Positions 1 to 5,501 of a DNA stretch of 8,071 nucleotides are shown piece after piece. The translations under genes were made by a program, and so were the position numbers. The notes below the pieces were generated by a model. The model was not told where the DNA came from. It saw only the letters and a list, made by a program, of their open reading frames with translations, and did not search any database. Within the stretch, counting starts at the first letter, position 1; every line of letters starts with the position of its first letter. The DNA lies in assembly GCA_020696955.1 (NCBI GenBank), contig JAJFBK010000024.1, forward strand, positions 1-8,071, in the 5' to 3' direction. Source of the stretch: Patescibacteria group bacterium. GTDB lineage: Bacteria > Patescibacteria > UBA1384 > CAILIB01.

Positions 1-140
1 ATGAAACCGTCTTTCTGAACCGTATTTAACAGATACGAAATAACCGGCTGGCCCTTGAGAGGAACAAGCGCCTTGGGAAGGTCCGGATTGTTCATGCGGG
101 TTCCCTTGCCTGCGGCAAGAATGATGGGCTGTACGTTCAT
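1..140 (-). CDS. Sugar-nucleotidyltransferase-like protein, N-terminal fragment
   Basis: The first 46 residues of a gene that leaves the window at its left edge. They read as the start of an NTP-transferase (Rossmann-like) domain: a short beta strand, then the nucleotide-binding loop LAAGKGTRM (residues 8-16), then a conserved PK (P22-K23) and a KGQPVISYLL stretch. This is the signature of GlmU, RmlA and MobA-type enzymes, which join a nucleoside triphosphate to a sugar phosphate or similar substrate in the cytoplasm. Too little is visible to choose the substrate; GlmU N-terminal half, a hexose-1-phosphate nucleotidyltransferase and a MobA-like protein all remain possible. The ATG overlaps the pilT stop codon (ATGA, 137-140), so translation is probably coupled to pilT. 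No Shine-Dalgarno is visible before the ATG, which fits coupling. Confidence 0.85.
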   Translation of the reverse strand, partial: MNVQPIILAAGKGTRMNNPDLPKALVPLKGQPVISYLLNTVQKDGF

Positions 141-1216
141 AGTGAGTGTAAGTGTTTGCGAACTTCAGTGCGGTCATTGGCAAATGCCAGAGCGCTTTCC
201 TTGGTAATTTCTCCCCGTTTGACCGCTTTTATAAGCAAATCATCCAGCAAATACATACCGTCAGCTGCAGAAGTTTGGATTATATTAGGGAGTTGGGCGC
301 TATTGGCAGTCCGGATCGCATTGCGAACCGCACTGGTTGCGATCATCGTCTCTACTATCACCATGCTGCCATTTCCATCTGCTCTTGGTATGAGTCTTTG
401 GTTAAAGACACCAAGCAGGATATCGGCTAGCTGAATGCGGATTTGTTCTTTTCCTTCAGGAGGAAAGATATCGATAATACGATCGATAGTTCCGGCAGCA
501 TTGTTGGCATGAACGGTTGAGAGAACTAGATGGCCTGTCTCCGCTACCGTAATGGCAGAAGAAACGCTTTCCAAGTCACGCATCTCTCCGAGCAGAATAA
601 CGTCTGGCGCTTCTCGTAAAGCGGACCGAAGTCCTGCCGGGAAGCTCGGCACGTCAAGACCGATCTCACGCTGCTCTATAATGCTCTGCTTTCCTTCATA
701 CACATATTCTATGGGATCTTCAAGGGTAATGATGTGTTTTTCGGCATTGGTATTAATGTGCTCGATCATGGCAGCTAAGGAGGTAGACTTTCCTGAACCT
801 GTAGGACCGACCATCAGAATAAGCCCGTTGTCATTGGCGACGATATCCTTGAGAACCTCAGGAAGTCCCAGCTCGTCAATGCCATGAATGGTACTCCTCA
901 CATATCTCATCACGATACTTATGTGGCTGCGTTGGTAAAACGCATTGACACGGAATCGGTGCTCTCCCTGGGCATAGGCCAAATCGATCTGCCTGTCTTG
1001 CCGCAAGGCATCTTGGCGGCTCTTGGGAAGCAACTCGCTTATTAGCCCTTCTAGATCAGAATCCGTAAGTGCCCCCAAGCTCTTGAGGCGAACCAGTTTC
1101 CCTTCAACCTTGAGGACCGGAACCGATCCAAACGTCAGAAGGACGTCAGAAGCTTCCTGCTTGATAGCTTCTTTTACGATTGAGTTAAGAAACGCCGACT
1201 TCCCCATCTGAGCCAT
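137..1216 (-). CDS. pilT: Type IV pilus retraction ATPase PilT
   Basis: A hexameric cytoplasmic motor ATPase of the GspE/PilT secretion superfamily, which powers disassembly of type IV pili (retraction, twitching, DNA uptake). The N-terminal PAS-like domain covers about residues 8-115. Then come Walker A GPTGSGKST (137-145), the Asp box LEDPIE (165-170), Walker B DVILLGEMRD (205-214) and the His box STVHANNAAGTIDRI (233-247). The C-terminal AIRNLIRE motif of PilT is recognisable as AVRNAIRT (296-303), followed by the NIIQT...GM...D segment. At 359 residues it matches the usual PilT length of about 345-370. PilB is unlikely, because there is no long N-terminal extension and the AIRNLIRE-like motif is present. 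The start at 1216 lies about 26 bases downstream of the predicted transcription start; M4 is an alternative. It is first in a two-gene unit with the nucleotidyltransferase. Confidence 0.95.
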   Translation of the reverse strand: MAQMGKSAFLNSIVKEAIKQEASDVLLTFGSVPVLKVEGKLVRLKSLGALTDSDLEGLISELLPKSRQDALRQDRQIDLAYAQGEHRFRVNAFYQRSHISIVMRYVRSTIHGIDELGLPEVLKDIVANDNGLILMVGPTGSGKSTSLAAMIEHINTNAEKHIITLEDPIEYVYEGKQSIIEQREIGLDVPSFPAGLRSALREAPDVILLGEMRDLESVSSAITVAETGHLVLSTVHANNAAGTIDRIIDIFPPEGKEQIRIQLADILLGVFNQRLIPRADGNGSMVIVETMIATSAVRNAIRTANSAQLPNIIQTSAADGMYLLDDLLIKAVKRGEITKESALAFANDRTEVRKHLHSL

Positions 1217-1248
1217 AGCGGTTGGTTAAAGGCTATTGTTGTTCTCTT

Positions 1249-1277
1249 ATTATACGGATGCGAATCCTGGTACGCAA
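1249..1277 (-). promoter_or_regulatory. Sigma-70-type promoter for pilT
   Basis: On the minus strand a perfect -10 TATAAT (1254-1249) lies 17 bases after a partial -35 TTGCGT (1277-1272, 3 of 6 consensus). Transcription would begin near 1242, giving a leader of about 26 bases before the pilT ATG at 1216. Position, spacing and the perfect -10 support it; the -35 is weak. It overlaps the in-frame upstream extension of the divergent surface-protein gene, which argues for a later start in that gene. Confidence 0.65.
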
Positions 1278-1287
1278 ACATTCCGTA

Positions 1288-1316
1288 TTTCCGAATGGCC
1301 AGCAGGATGATATGAT
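1288..1316 (+). promoter_or_regulatory. Possible promoter for the FN3 surface protein
   Basis: A -10-like TATGAT (1311-1316, 5 of 6) lies 17 bases downstream of TTTCCG (1288-1293, 3 of 6). Transcription would start near 1323, upstream of the preferred ATG at 1348. It would be back to back with the pilT promoter. The -35 is poor and the same bases include the alternative ATG at 1312, so this is tentative. Confidence 0.3.
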
Positions 1317-1347
1317 GACTATAACGTTTGAGCAGTTAAACATAAGC

Positions 1348-2559
1348 ATGTCTCGGGTCAGAACTACTCCTCTTTTCATTTTCCTAGCTGTCTTCCTAGT
1401 GGTTTTGCAAGGAGCTTCCACGACGATTGCCGCTGATCCTACTCCTTCCGCCACTGCCACTCCTGAGCCTACCTCAGTCCCAATCTTGCCCGGGAAACCA
1501 AAGCTTGCCATAGCCGGCACCACATCAAGTTCGGTTACGCTCACCTGGGAAACCGTAACCGGGGCTGAAAGCTACGACGTGTACCGAGAAGGCAGCGGAA
1601 AGATTAGCACCACCACCTCCAACTCTTATGCCGACAAAAACCTGGTCTCTGGGAAAGAATACACTTACCATGTAATAGCCAAGGCCGATCTTGCTTCTTC
1701 CCAGAGCAGTGACAAAGTCTCGGCTACCACTTCTGCATCAACTCCTCCCAGTGCTCCGGCTAGCTTAAAGGCCACTCTTAGTGGAAGTACCGCCTCTCTT
1801 ACTTGGTCTTCTTCTCAAGGTGAAAATCCAGTTGCCAAATATCACGTCTATTCTTCTGGAACTGAAATAGGAACCTCGGTTACCACATCTTACTCAGTCA
1901 AAAACCTGCAAGCAGGAAAGACTTACTCCTATACCGTAAAGGCTGAAGACAGTACCGGGCAGTATTCGGTTTCCAGTAATGCGGCCGTTGTAGAGTTCAA
2001 GGCCGAGGCAACGCCTACTCCAACCCCCAAAGCTTCTCCTTCGCCGCAATCCACCACTTCCGCCTCCCCTTCCCCAAGCCCCCTTTATTCCAGCAATGGC
2101 ATCACCTTGAAAAAGATAAAGGTTGGAGGTGAAGAATTCACCGCTGTTCCTGCCAATATCTTGCAGCTTGAGATCGGAAAGATATTCACGCTTGAAGGAA
2201 CTGCCACTCCAGGGACCAAGTTTGTCCTCTCGGTTTATAGCACCAAGCAAAGTTACGACATTACTGCCGAGGATGATGGATCCTGGAGCCATGACATTAT
2301 TACCGAGAACCTTGAGGTAGGAAGCCACCGCTTGACTATCACTCCTTCAGGCGCTGACGCTGAAGAAACTGACATCCTACAGTTCAATCTGATTGCGGCG
2401 ACAAATGCTGGAAACGAAATCGCTGCCGCCCCTGTTAGTCTTCTACAAAAAGTAGCCTTAGCCCTTATCTCTCTCGCCCTTATCGGCCTCCTGATCTCAG
2501 GAAGCGTTCTCCTTAGAATGAAACTCTTGAAAAAGAAGGCCGAAAAGGCCCTTGCATAG
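1348..2559 (+). CDS. Membrane-anchored surface protein with two fibronectin type III domains
   Basis: Predicted cell-surface protein of 403 residues. In order: signal peptide (1-29; basic MSRVR, hydrophobic core, cleavage near TTIAA), a short Pro/Thr spacer, two FN3 domains (about 49-129 and 134-217, each with the SxxLTW strand and the GKxYxYxVxA motif), a Ser/Pro/Thr linker (220-247), an Ig-like beta domain (about 251-351, with the DGSWS and GSHRLTI patterns of bacterial adhesin repeats), and a C-terminal transmembrane helix (about 365-390) with a Lys-rich tail. The likely role is adhesion or presentation on the envelope; no catalytic motif is seen. The frame is open back to 1222, but that extension runs through the pilT promoter and would bury the signal peptide. 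The ATG at 1312, with AGGA 4 bases upstream, is the main alternative start. It is divergent from pilT. Confidence 0.8.
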   Translation: MSRVRTTPLFIFLAVFLVVLQGASTTIAADPTPSATATPEPTSVPILPGKPKLAIAGTTSSSVTLTWETVTGAESYDVYREGSGKISTTTSNSYADKNLVSGKEYTYHVIAKADLASSQSSDKVSATTSASTPPSAPASLKATLSGSTASLTWSSSQGENPVAKYHVYSSGTEIGTSVTTSYSVKNLQAGKTYSYTVKAEDSTGQYSVSSNAAVVEFKAEATPTPTPKASPSPQSTTSASPSPSPLYSSNGITLKKIKVGGEEFTAVPANILQLEIGKIFTLEGTATPGTKFVLSVYSTKQSYDITAEDDGSWSHDIITENLEVGSHRLTITPSGADAEETDILQFNLIAATNAGNEIAAAPVSLLQKVALALISLALIGLLISGSVLLRMKLLKKKAEKALA

Positions 2560-2579
2560 ACACGTATTAGTGCTATAGT
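2552..2579 (+). promoter_or_regulatory. Extended -10 promoter for the 155-residue membrane protein
   Basis: TATAGT (2574-2579, 5 of 6) is preceded by TGC, forming an extended -10 (TGnTATAnT). TTGCAT (2552-2557) lies 16 bases upstream as a weak -35 that overlaps the stop codon of the previous gene. The start would be near 2586, giving a leader of roughly 43 bases. It would let the downstream gene be expressed separately from the FN3 protein. Confidence 0.5.
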
Positions 2580-2599
2580 ATTTTGGCTGCCAAATAGCA
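2571..2599. repeat. Bulged inverted repeat with a 13-base palindromic core
   Basis: The core TTTGGC-T-GCCAAA (2582-2594) is a perfect odd palindrome. The arms extend outward as TGCTA (2571-2575) and TAGCA (2595-2599) with a six-base bulge on the left. It overlaps the predicted -10 and transcription start of the next gene and could be an operator. It has no T-run after it, so it is not a standard terminator for the FN3 gene. Confidence 0.45.
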
Positions 2600-2615
2600 C
2601 ATCTTTGTACTTTAT

Positions 2616-2621
2616 AAGGAG
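2616..2621 (+). promoter_or_regulatory. Strong Shine-Dalgarno, sets the start at 2629
   Basis: AAGGAG ends 7 bases before the ATG at 2629. It picks that ATG over the in-frame TTG at 2605, which lies upstream of it. It is the only canonical ribosome-binding site I find in this window. Confidence 0.8.
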
Positions 2622-2628
2622 TAGCCCC

Positions 2629-3096
2629 ATGTTTTCGCCGACTACCTTGCAACTGGCCGCCTTGGCCTTCTTAGGGCTGATTTTATGGCAGTCCAAAAAG
2701 AAAAGGCACGAACAGAGATGCGAAAAAGTCGCCATCGAAATGACCAAACAGCTTTTCAAGGCCATGATCAGTATGGACGACATGCATACTGAACGAGGAA
2801 TGGCCGCACTGGTCTGTACCCAGCACAAACTGACTGAAGCAGAAAAGAAAAGACTCTTTTCTCGCTGCGTTTCCTATGTGAACCATCAGCTCAGAACCCA
2901 AGGATCCTTTACGCTTTACGTTGACCATAAGAAGGATCCCTGGCTAATGATAGTCTTACGAGATGGCTTCGGTATTGACGAACCCCACGCCCACCTCAAG
3001 TACTTTCGTGAAGATTTTTTCATTAGTGGCAGCGTAAAAGCCGACGCCTTACCTATCATCGATACGCCCAAACAGGAGAGCCTCTCGTTTTCTTAG
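2629..3096 (+). CDS. Unrecognised 155-residue membrane-anchored protein
   Basis: I do not recognise the family. An N-terminal hydrophobic helix (about residues 7-20) is followed at once by the basic run KKKRHEQR, so the protein is probably held in the membrane by one helix with its C-terminal body in the cytoplasm. Residues 30-90 look helical and charged (EKVAIEMTKQLF, LTEAEKKRLFSRC). Residues 94-135 look like beta strands (SFTLYVDH, WLMIVLRD, then EPHAHLKYF and DFFISG). There are three cysteines (31, 63, 80) and a HAH motif (120-122), but no zinc site or enzyme active site I can name. The tail from 140 is polar and probably disordered. It has its own extended -10 promoter, a strong Shine-Dalgarno and a strong terminator, so it is probably an independent unit despite lying 69 bases after the FN3 gene. 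Confidence 0.8.
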   Translation: MFSPTTLQLAALAFLGLILWQSKKKRHEQRCEKVAIEMTKQLFKAMISMDDMHTERGMAALVCTQHKLTEAEKKRLFSRCVSYVNHQLRTQGSFTLYVDHKKDPWLMIVLRDGFGIDEPHAHLKYFREDFFISGSVKADALPIIDTPKQESLSFS

Positions 3097-3105
3097 TCCC
3101 ACCCC

Positions 3106-3136
3106 AAACCACTGCCCATCAGGCAGTGGTTTTTTT
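3106..3136 (+). terminator. Rho-independent terminator
   Basis: A perfect 11-bp stem, AAACCACTGCC (3106-3116) with GGCAGTGGTTT (3122-3132), closed by a 5-base loop CATCA, is followed by a run of T to 3136. It lies 9 bases after the stop of the 155-residue gene. The convergent hsp20 stop codon (3137-3135) overlaps its T-run. On the minus strand the hairpin is followed by only TTT then TGGGG or similar, so it would end minus-strand transcripts poorly. Confidence 0.93.
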
Positions 3137-3461
3137 ATTTCTCAATGATCTTAATCTGAATAACTCGTGAACCTGATTGTCCGGCCTTTGCCACCTGGAC
3201 TTTTAGCACTCCATCCTGGAAAATCGCTTCCACGGTTTCAGTAAGTGCGGCAGCAGGAAGATCAATGGAATGTGAGAAGCTCTCAGATGAAAACTGGCCA
3301 CCCTCTTCTATCTTGGTTTCTCCAGAGATGGTAAGGCGTCTCCCTTCGAGACTTACAGCAAGCTCCCGAGGACCATACCCTGCAACGCCCACCTCGATAG
3401 TGACGTCAGTGTCTGTCTCAAAAAATTGGAAGGATACTTGTTTTTCAGAAGAAAGATTCAT
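3135..3461 (-). CDS. Minimal small heat-shock protein (Hsp20/alpha-crystallin)
   Basis: An ATP-independent holdase chaperone of the alpha-crystallin family, cytoplasmic. The 108 residues are almost only the alpha-crystallin domain: beta strands DVTIEVGVAGY and LAVSLEGRRLTISGE (19-48), a strand FSHSIDLP (62-69), and the family signature AIFQDGVLKVQV (79-90). The C-terminus has an IxI-type motif within VIQIKI (100-105), used in oligomer assembly. The variable N-terminal arm is nearly absent (about 10 residues before the domain, against roughly 35-45 in many bacterial Hsp20), and no in-frame upstream codons could supply it because the pgl stop lies 26 bases away. A weak AAAGAG lies 13 bases before the ATG. 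Last gene of the minus-strand run; no CIRCE-like element is seen upstream. Confidence 0.92.
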   Translation of the reverse strand: MNLSSEKQVSFQFFETDTDVTIEVGVAGYGPRELAVSLEGRRLTISGETKIEEGGQFSSESFSHSIDLPAAALTETVEAIFQDGVLKVQVAKAGQSGSRVIQIKIIEK

Positions 3462-3487
3462 AATGGAAAGAACTCTTTACGTTAATA

Positions 3488-4198
3488 TTACAGGAACCAA
3501 GCAGCTGGAAGCACCGCCTTGTCTAGGAAGACCTGGGCATTTCCTATTTTATCGAGCACTTCATTGATTGGATAACGTTTGGAATGGTTGTAAAAGGCAT
3601 CTTGGGCAATCTCTGTCTTCTCCTCCCCGCTGACCATTACAAGGGCGTATTTGGCCCGAGACAAGGCCTCAAGGCTAAGAGTCACCCTTTGCACGTAAGG
3701 CGGTAATCCGGCCTCAACTGTGACCACCAAGCCTGCCCCTTTCCAGCGGGATTCCTCAGCCGGAAAAAGTGAGGCGGTATGGCCATCACTCCCCAGGCCC
3801 AGCAACACCACATCAAATTGAGGGGCTAAAAGCTCAGCGTATTCTTTTGCGGCCCGAGCCGGAACATCCTCCCCCTTGATCCTATGGATGGTTGGCTTTT
3901 CCTCCATCGCATCAAAACGTGAGAGCCATATTTGTTGCACAATCTTGAAGTTGCTCCGATCATCCCCCGGAGGAACGCACCGTTCATCACCAAAATAAAT
4001 CGTCACCTTGCTCCAAGGAACTTGATGAAAATATTCTTCTGAAGCAAGAAGACGATATACCGGAGAGAAAGTAGATCCTCCGGCTACGACCAGAGTGGCC
4101 GAGTCTTTTTCAACGATAGCTTCCTTCAGATGCCTGATAATAAGCCCAGCGGCATTCAGGAAAAGAAGGCTTTTATCTTCAACGATCTCAATAGTCAT
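3488..4198 (-). CDS. pgl: 6-phosphogluconolactonase
   Basis: Hydrolyses 6-phospho-glucono-1,5-lactone to 6-phosphogluconate, the second step of the oxidative pentose phosphate pathway, in the cytoplasm. The 236 residues match the DevB/SOL-type family (about 230-260). Family motifs are all present: AGGSTFSPVYRLL (39-51, the SGGSTP phosphate loop), WSKVTIYFGDERCVP (62-76) with the following D-D-RSNF, GLGSDGHTASLFP (134-146) with its catalytic-site His140, and RVTLSLEAL (171-179). It shares the fold of glucosamine-6-phosphate deaminase, but the GSDGHTASLFP motif favours lactonase. No zwf or gnd is in the window. The start lies 12 bases after the cupredoxin gene; no Shine-Dalgarno is visible, so read-through or coupling is likely. 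Confidence 0.93.
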   Translation of the reverse strand: MTIEIVEDKSLLFLNAAGLIIRHLKEAIVEKDSATLVVAGGSTFSPVYRLLASEEYFHQVPWSKVTIYFGDERCVPPGDDRSNFKIVQQIWLSRFDAMEEKPTIHRIKGEDVPARAAKEYAELLAPQFDVVLLGLGSDGHTASLFPAEESRWKGAGLVVTVEAGLPPYVQRVTLSLEALSRAKYALVMVSGEEKTEIAQDAFYNHSKRYPINEVLDKIGNAQVFLDKAVLPAAWFL

Positions 4199-4210
4199 AG
4201 GTATGGATAG

Positions 4211-4633
4211 TTATTCTGAAACCTCAACCACTCCTTGAATGGCAGGATTTTCTTGGGACCCATAAGAATAGGTGCCGGGTTTCATAAAGGTAAAGGCATA
4301 GATGTCCTCTGGTTCCAGCACTGGACTGGAAGGACCGTTTACCTTGTCTTCCCTATCAATAACAGTCTGACGAGTAGCAGTTGAATTGGTCCAGACCACC
4401 GAAGTTCCTATTTTAACCTTCACCAGAGAGGGAGAATAGGCCGCTTCCCCTATTTCAACTTGAATAGTAGGCACCTCGGTTGCCGAAGTCTCTACGCCTA
4501 AGATGGTACTCTGGACAGGCGCAGGATCGGTAGGGCCCTCACTCACCCTTCTCTGGGATAAGGCAAAGGCTGAAAGGCCTCCTATGAGCAAGAGAACGAG
4601 GGCGGCAGGAATGATAATTACAGTTTTCTTCAT
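4211..4633 (-). CDS. Membrane-anchored cupredoxin-fold protein lacking copper ligands
   Basis: A 140-residue exported protein. A signal anchor (residues 4-25, MKKTV then a long hydrophobic run) leads to a Pro/Ser-rich spacer (about 31-56) and one cupredoxin domain (about 57-140). The fold is clear from YSPSLVKVKIGTSVVWTN (66-83), the later PEDIYAFTF and the closing PGTYSYG...NPAIQGVVEV (119-138). Aligned by eye with plastocyanin-like proteins, the four type-1 copper ligands are replaced: first His by Gln89, Cys by Ser126, second His by Asn129 and Met by Ile132. It is therefore unlikely to bind copper or carry electrons in the usual way; a structural or protein-binding role is inferred. No lipobox Cys is present. 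It lies between the C39 peptidase gene (67-base gap) and pgl (12-base gap). Confidence 0.85.
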   Translation of the reverse strand: MKKTVIIIPAALVLLLIGGLSAFALSQRRVSEGPTDPAPVQSTILGVETSATEVPTIQVEIGEAAYSPSLVKVKIGTSVVWTNSTATRQTVIDREDKVNGPSSPVLEPEDIYAFTFMKPGTYSYGSQENPAIQGVVEVSE

Positions 4634-4637
4634 GGAT

Positions 4638-4656
4638 CGATTAATAAGGCTAATCG
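4638..4656. repeat. Inverted repeat just upstream of the cupredoxin start
   Basis: CGATTA (4638-4643) and TAATCG (4651-4656) form a 6-bp inverted repeat around a 7-base centre. It ends 4 bases from the cupredoxin ATG, where a ribosome-binding site would normally be. In mRNA it would be a weak A/U-rich hairpin; as DNA it could be a small operator. The rest of the 67-base gap (4634-4700) shows no convincing promoter or terminator. Confidence 0.3.
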
Positions 4657-4700
4657 TTTCTTATTTTCCCACGATATACTCAGCGATAATAGTGTCTGGA

Positions 4701-5495
4701 TTACTTAAACACCATGTAGGACTTTTCACCTGAAGAGATGTCCTCAGGATTCCAGTCGTGGACAGCGTTCTGGATAGTTTCGTAAGAATATCGGTAGCTT
4801 TCACCCTGCCTTATTCCAGGATCATTGGTAATAAAGCCCTGAGAATCATATCCCTTGACGACCAACATGTGGTAGACGGGACCTCCGTTGCTAAAATGAG
4901 GATTCCCTAGCAACCGGCCAGCTGCAGGCAGGATCACTGGCCGTCCAGCCGCCAACTCTTCTTTGATGTTCTGAACCGTGACGTTCTTCTTGATTACGCC
5001 ACCCTTCATCGAATAATATTCTTTTGCCAGGTCATTCAACTGATTAAGGGTGATGCTTGGTCCCTGACCCTTGCTTTCGCCAAAATGTACCAGGTCAATG
5101 ATCTGCTGATCCCCCTCCTTGTCACCAGTAACCTTGGTCTTGTCGAGGTAATGTTTGACCATAATAAGGCTGGCTTCTTCGCAGGCATCCTCATGAAGAG
5201 GATCCCAGTTCGCCCCCGGCGCTTGTACCAAAAAGGACATTTCGAGTAATACTTGGGAAGGAAGGGGTGTTGGCGCCTGAGTGGGCGTGGCAGTACTGAC
5301 AGGGGTAGCCGTGGTCGCAGAACTTGGAGTTGAAGTTGGGCTGGGACTATCGCTTCCTGTAAGACCTGAGCCACCAAACTGCCAAAAAAGAAGGGCCGCA
5401 TCGACGACCAACCCAAAAGCAATGACCGCAAGAAAGAGCTTCCACCAGACAATTCCTTTTTTCCGATTTTTCCGATGGTACCTACGTTTTGCCAT
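4701..5495 (-). CDS. Membrane-tethered C39-like cysteine peptidase
   Basis: Predicted extracytoplasmic papain-fold hydrolase of the peptidase C39_2 group. The very basic N-terminus (MAKRRYHRKNRKK) precedes a membrane helix (about 15-39), then a Ser/Pro/Thr linker (48-80) and the catalytic domain (about 84-264). Likely active-site residues: Gln91 (oxyanion hole, in LVQAPGANW), nucleophile Cys105 in DACEEAS, His209 in GPVYHMLVVKGYD, and Asn224/Asp225 in FITNDPG. The set is complete, so activity is expected. Unlike C39 domains of bacteriocin exporters there is no ABC transporter, so processing of double-glycine leaders is not implied; substrates are unknown. The start follows the stop of the upstream Ig/C39 gene by only 6 bases, so the two are almost certainly co-transcribed. 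Confidence 0.88.
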   Translation of the reverse strand: MAKRRYHRKNRKKGIVWWKLFLAVIAFGLVVDAALLFWQFGGSGLTGSDSPSPTSTPSSATTATPVSTATPTQAPTPLPSQVLLEMSFLVQAPGANWDPLHEDACEEASLIMVKHYLDKTKVTGDKEGDQQIIDLVHFGESKGQGPSITLNQLNDLAKEYYSMKGGVIKKNVTVQNIKEELAAGRPVILPAAGRLLGNPHFSNGGPVYHMLVVKGYDSQGFITNDPGIRQGESYRYSYETIQNAVHDWNPEDISSGEKSYMVFK

Positions 5496-5501
5496 ATGAA
5501 T

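Noticed and set aside
552..887. 111-residue plus-strand open frame inside pilT
   Set aside because: Antisense to the conserved Walker motifs of PilT; no recognisable protein character.
1985..2095. Pro/Thr/Ser-coding low-complexity tract considered as a DNA repeat
   Set aside because: The codons vary (ACT, ACC, CCC, CCT, TCC), so it is a protein-level linker and not a true nucleotide repeat.
1894..2328. 144-residue minus-strand open frame
   Set aside because: Gly/Arg/Ser-rich mirror of the Ser/Pro/Thr linker and FN3 coding sequence; no domain features.
2253..2828. 191-residue open frame on the minus strand across the end of the FN3 gene and the start of the orphan gene
   Set aside because: It is antisense to two well-supported genes, crosses their intergenic promoter and has Cys/Ser/Arg-rich content typical of a shadow frame.
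5036..5452. 138-residue minus-strand open frame within the tethered C39 gene
   Set aside because: Out-of-frame shadow of the linker and catalytic domain; Arg/Leu/Pro-rich with no motif.
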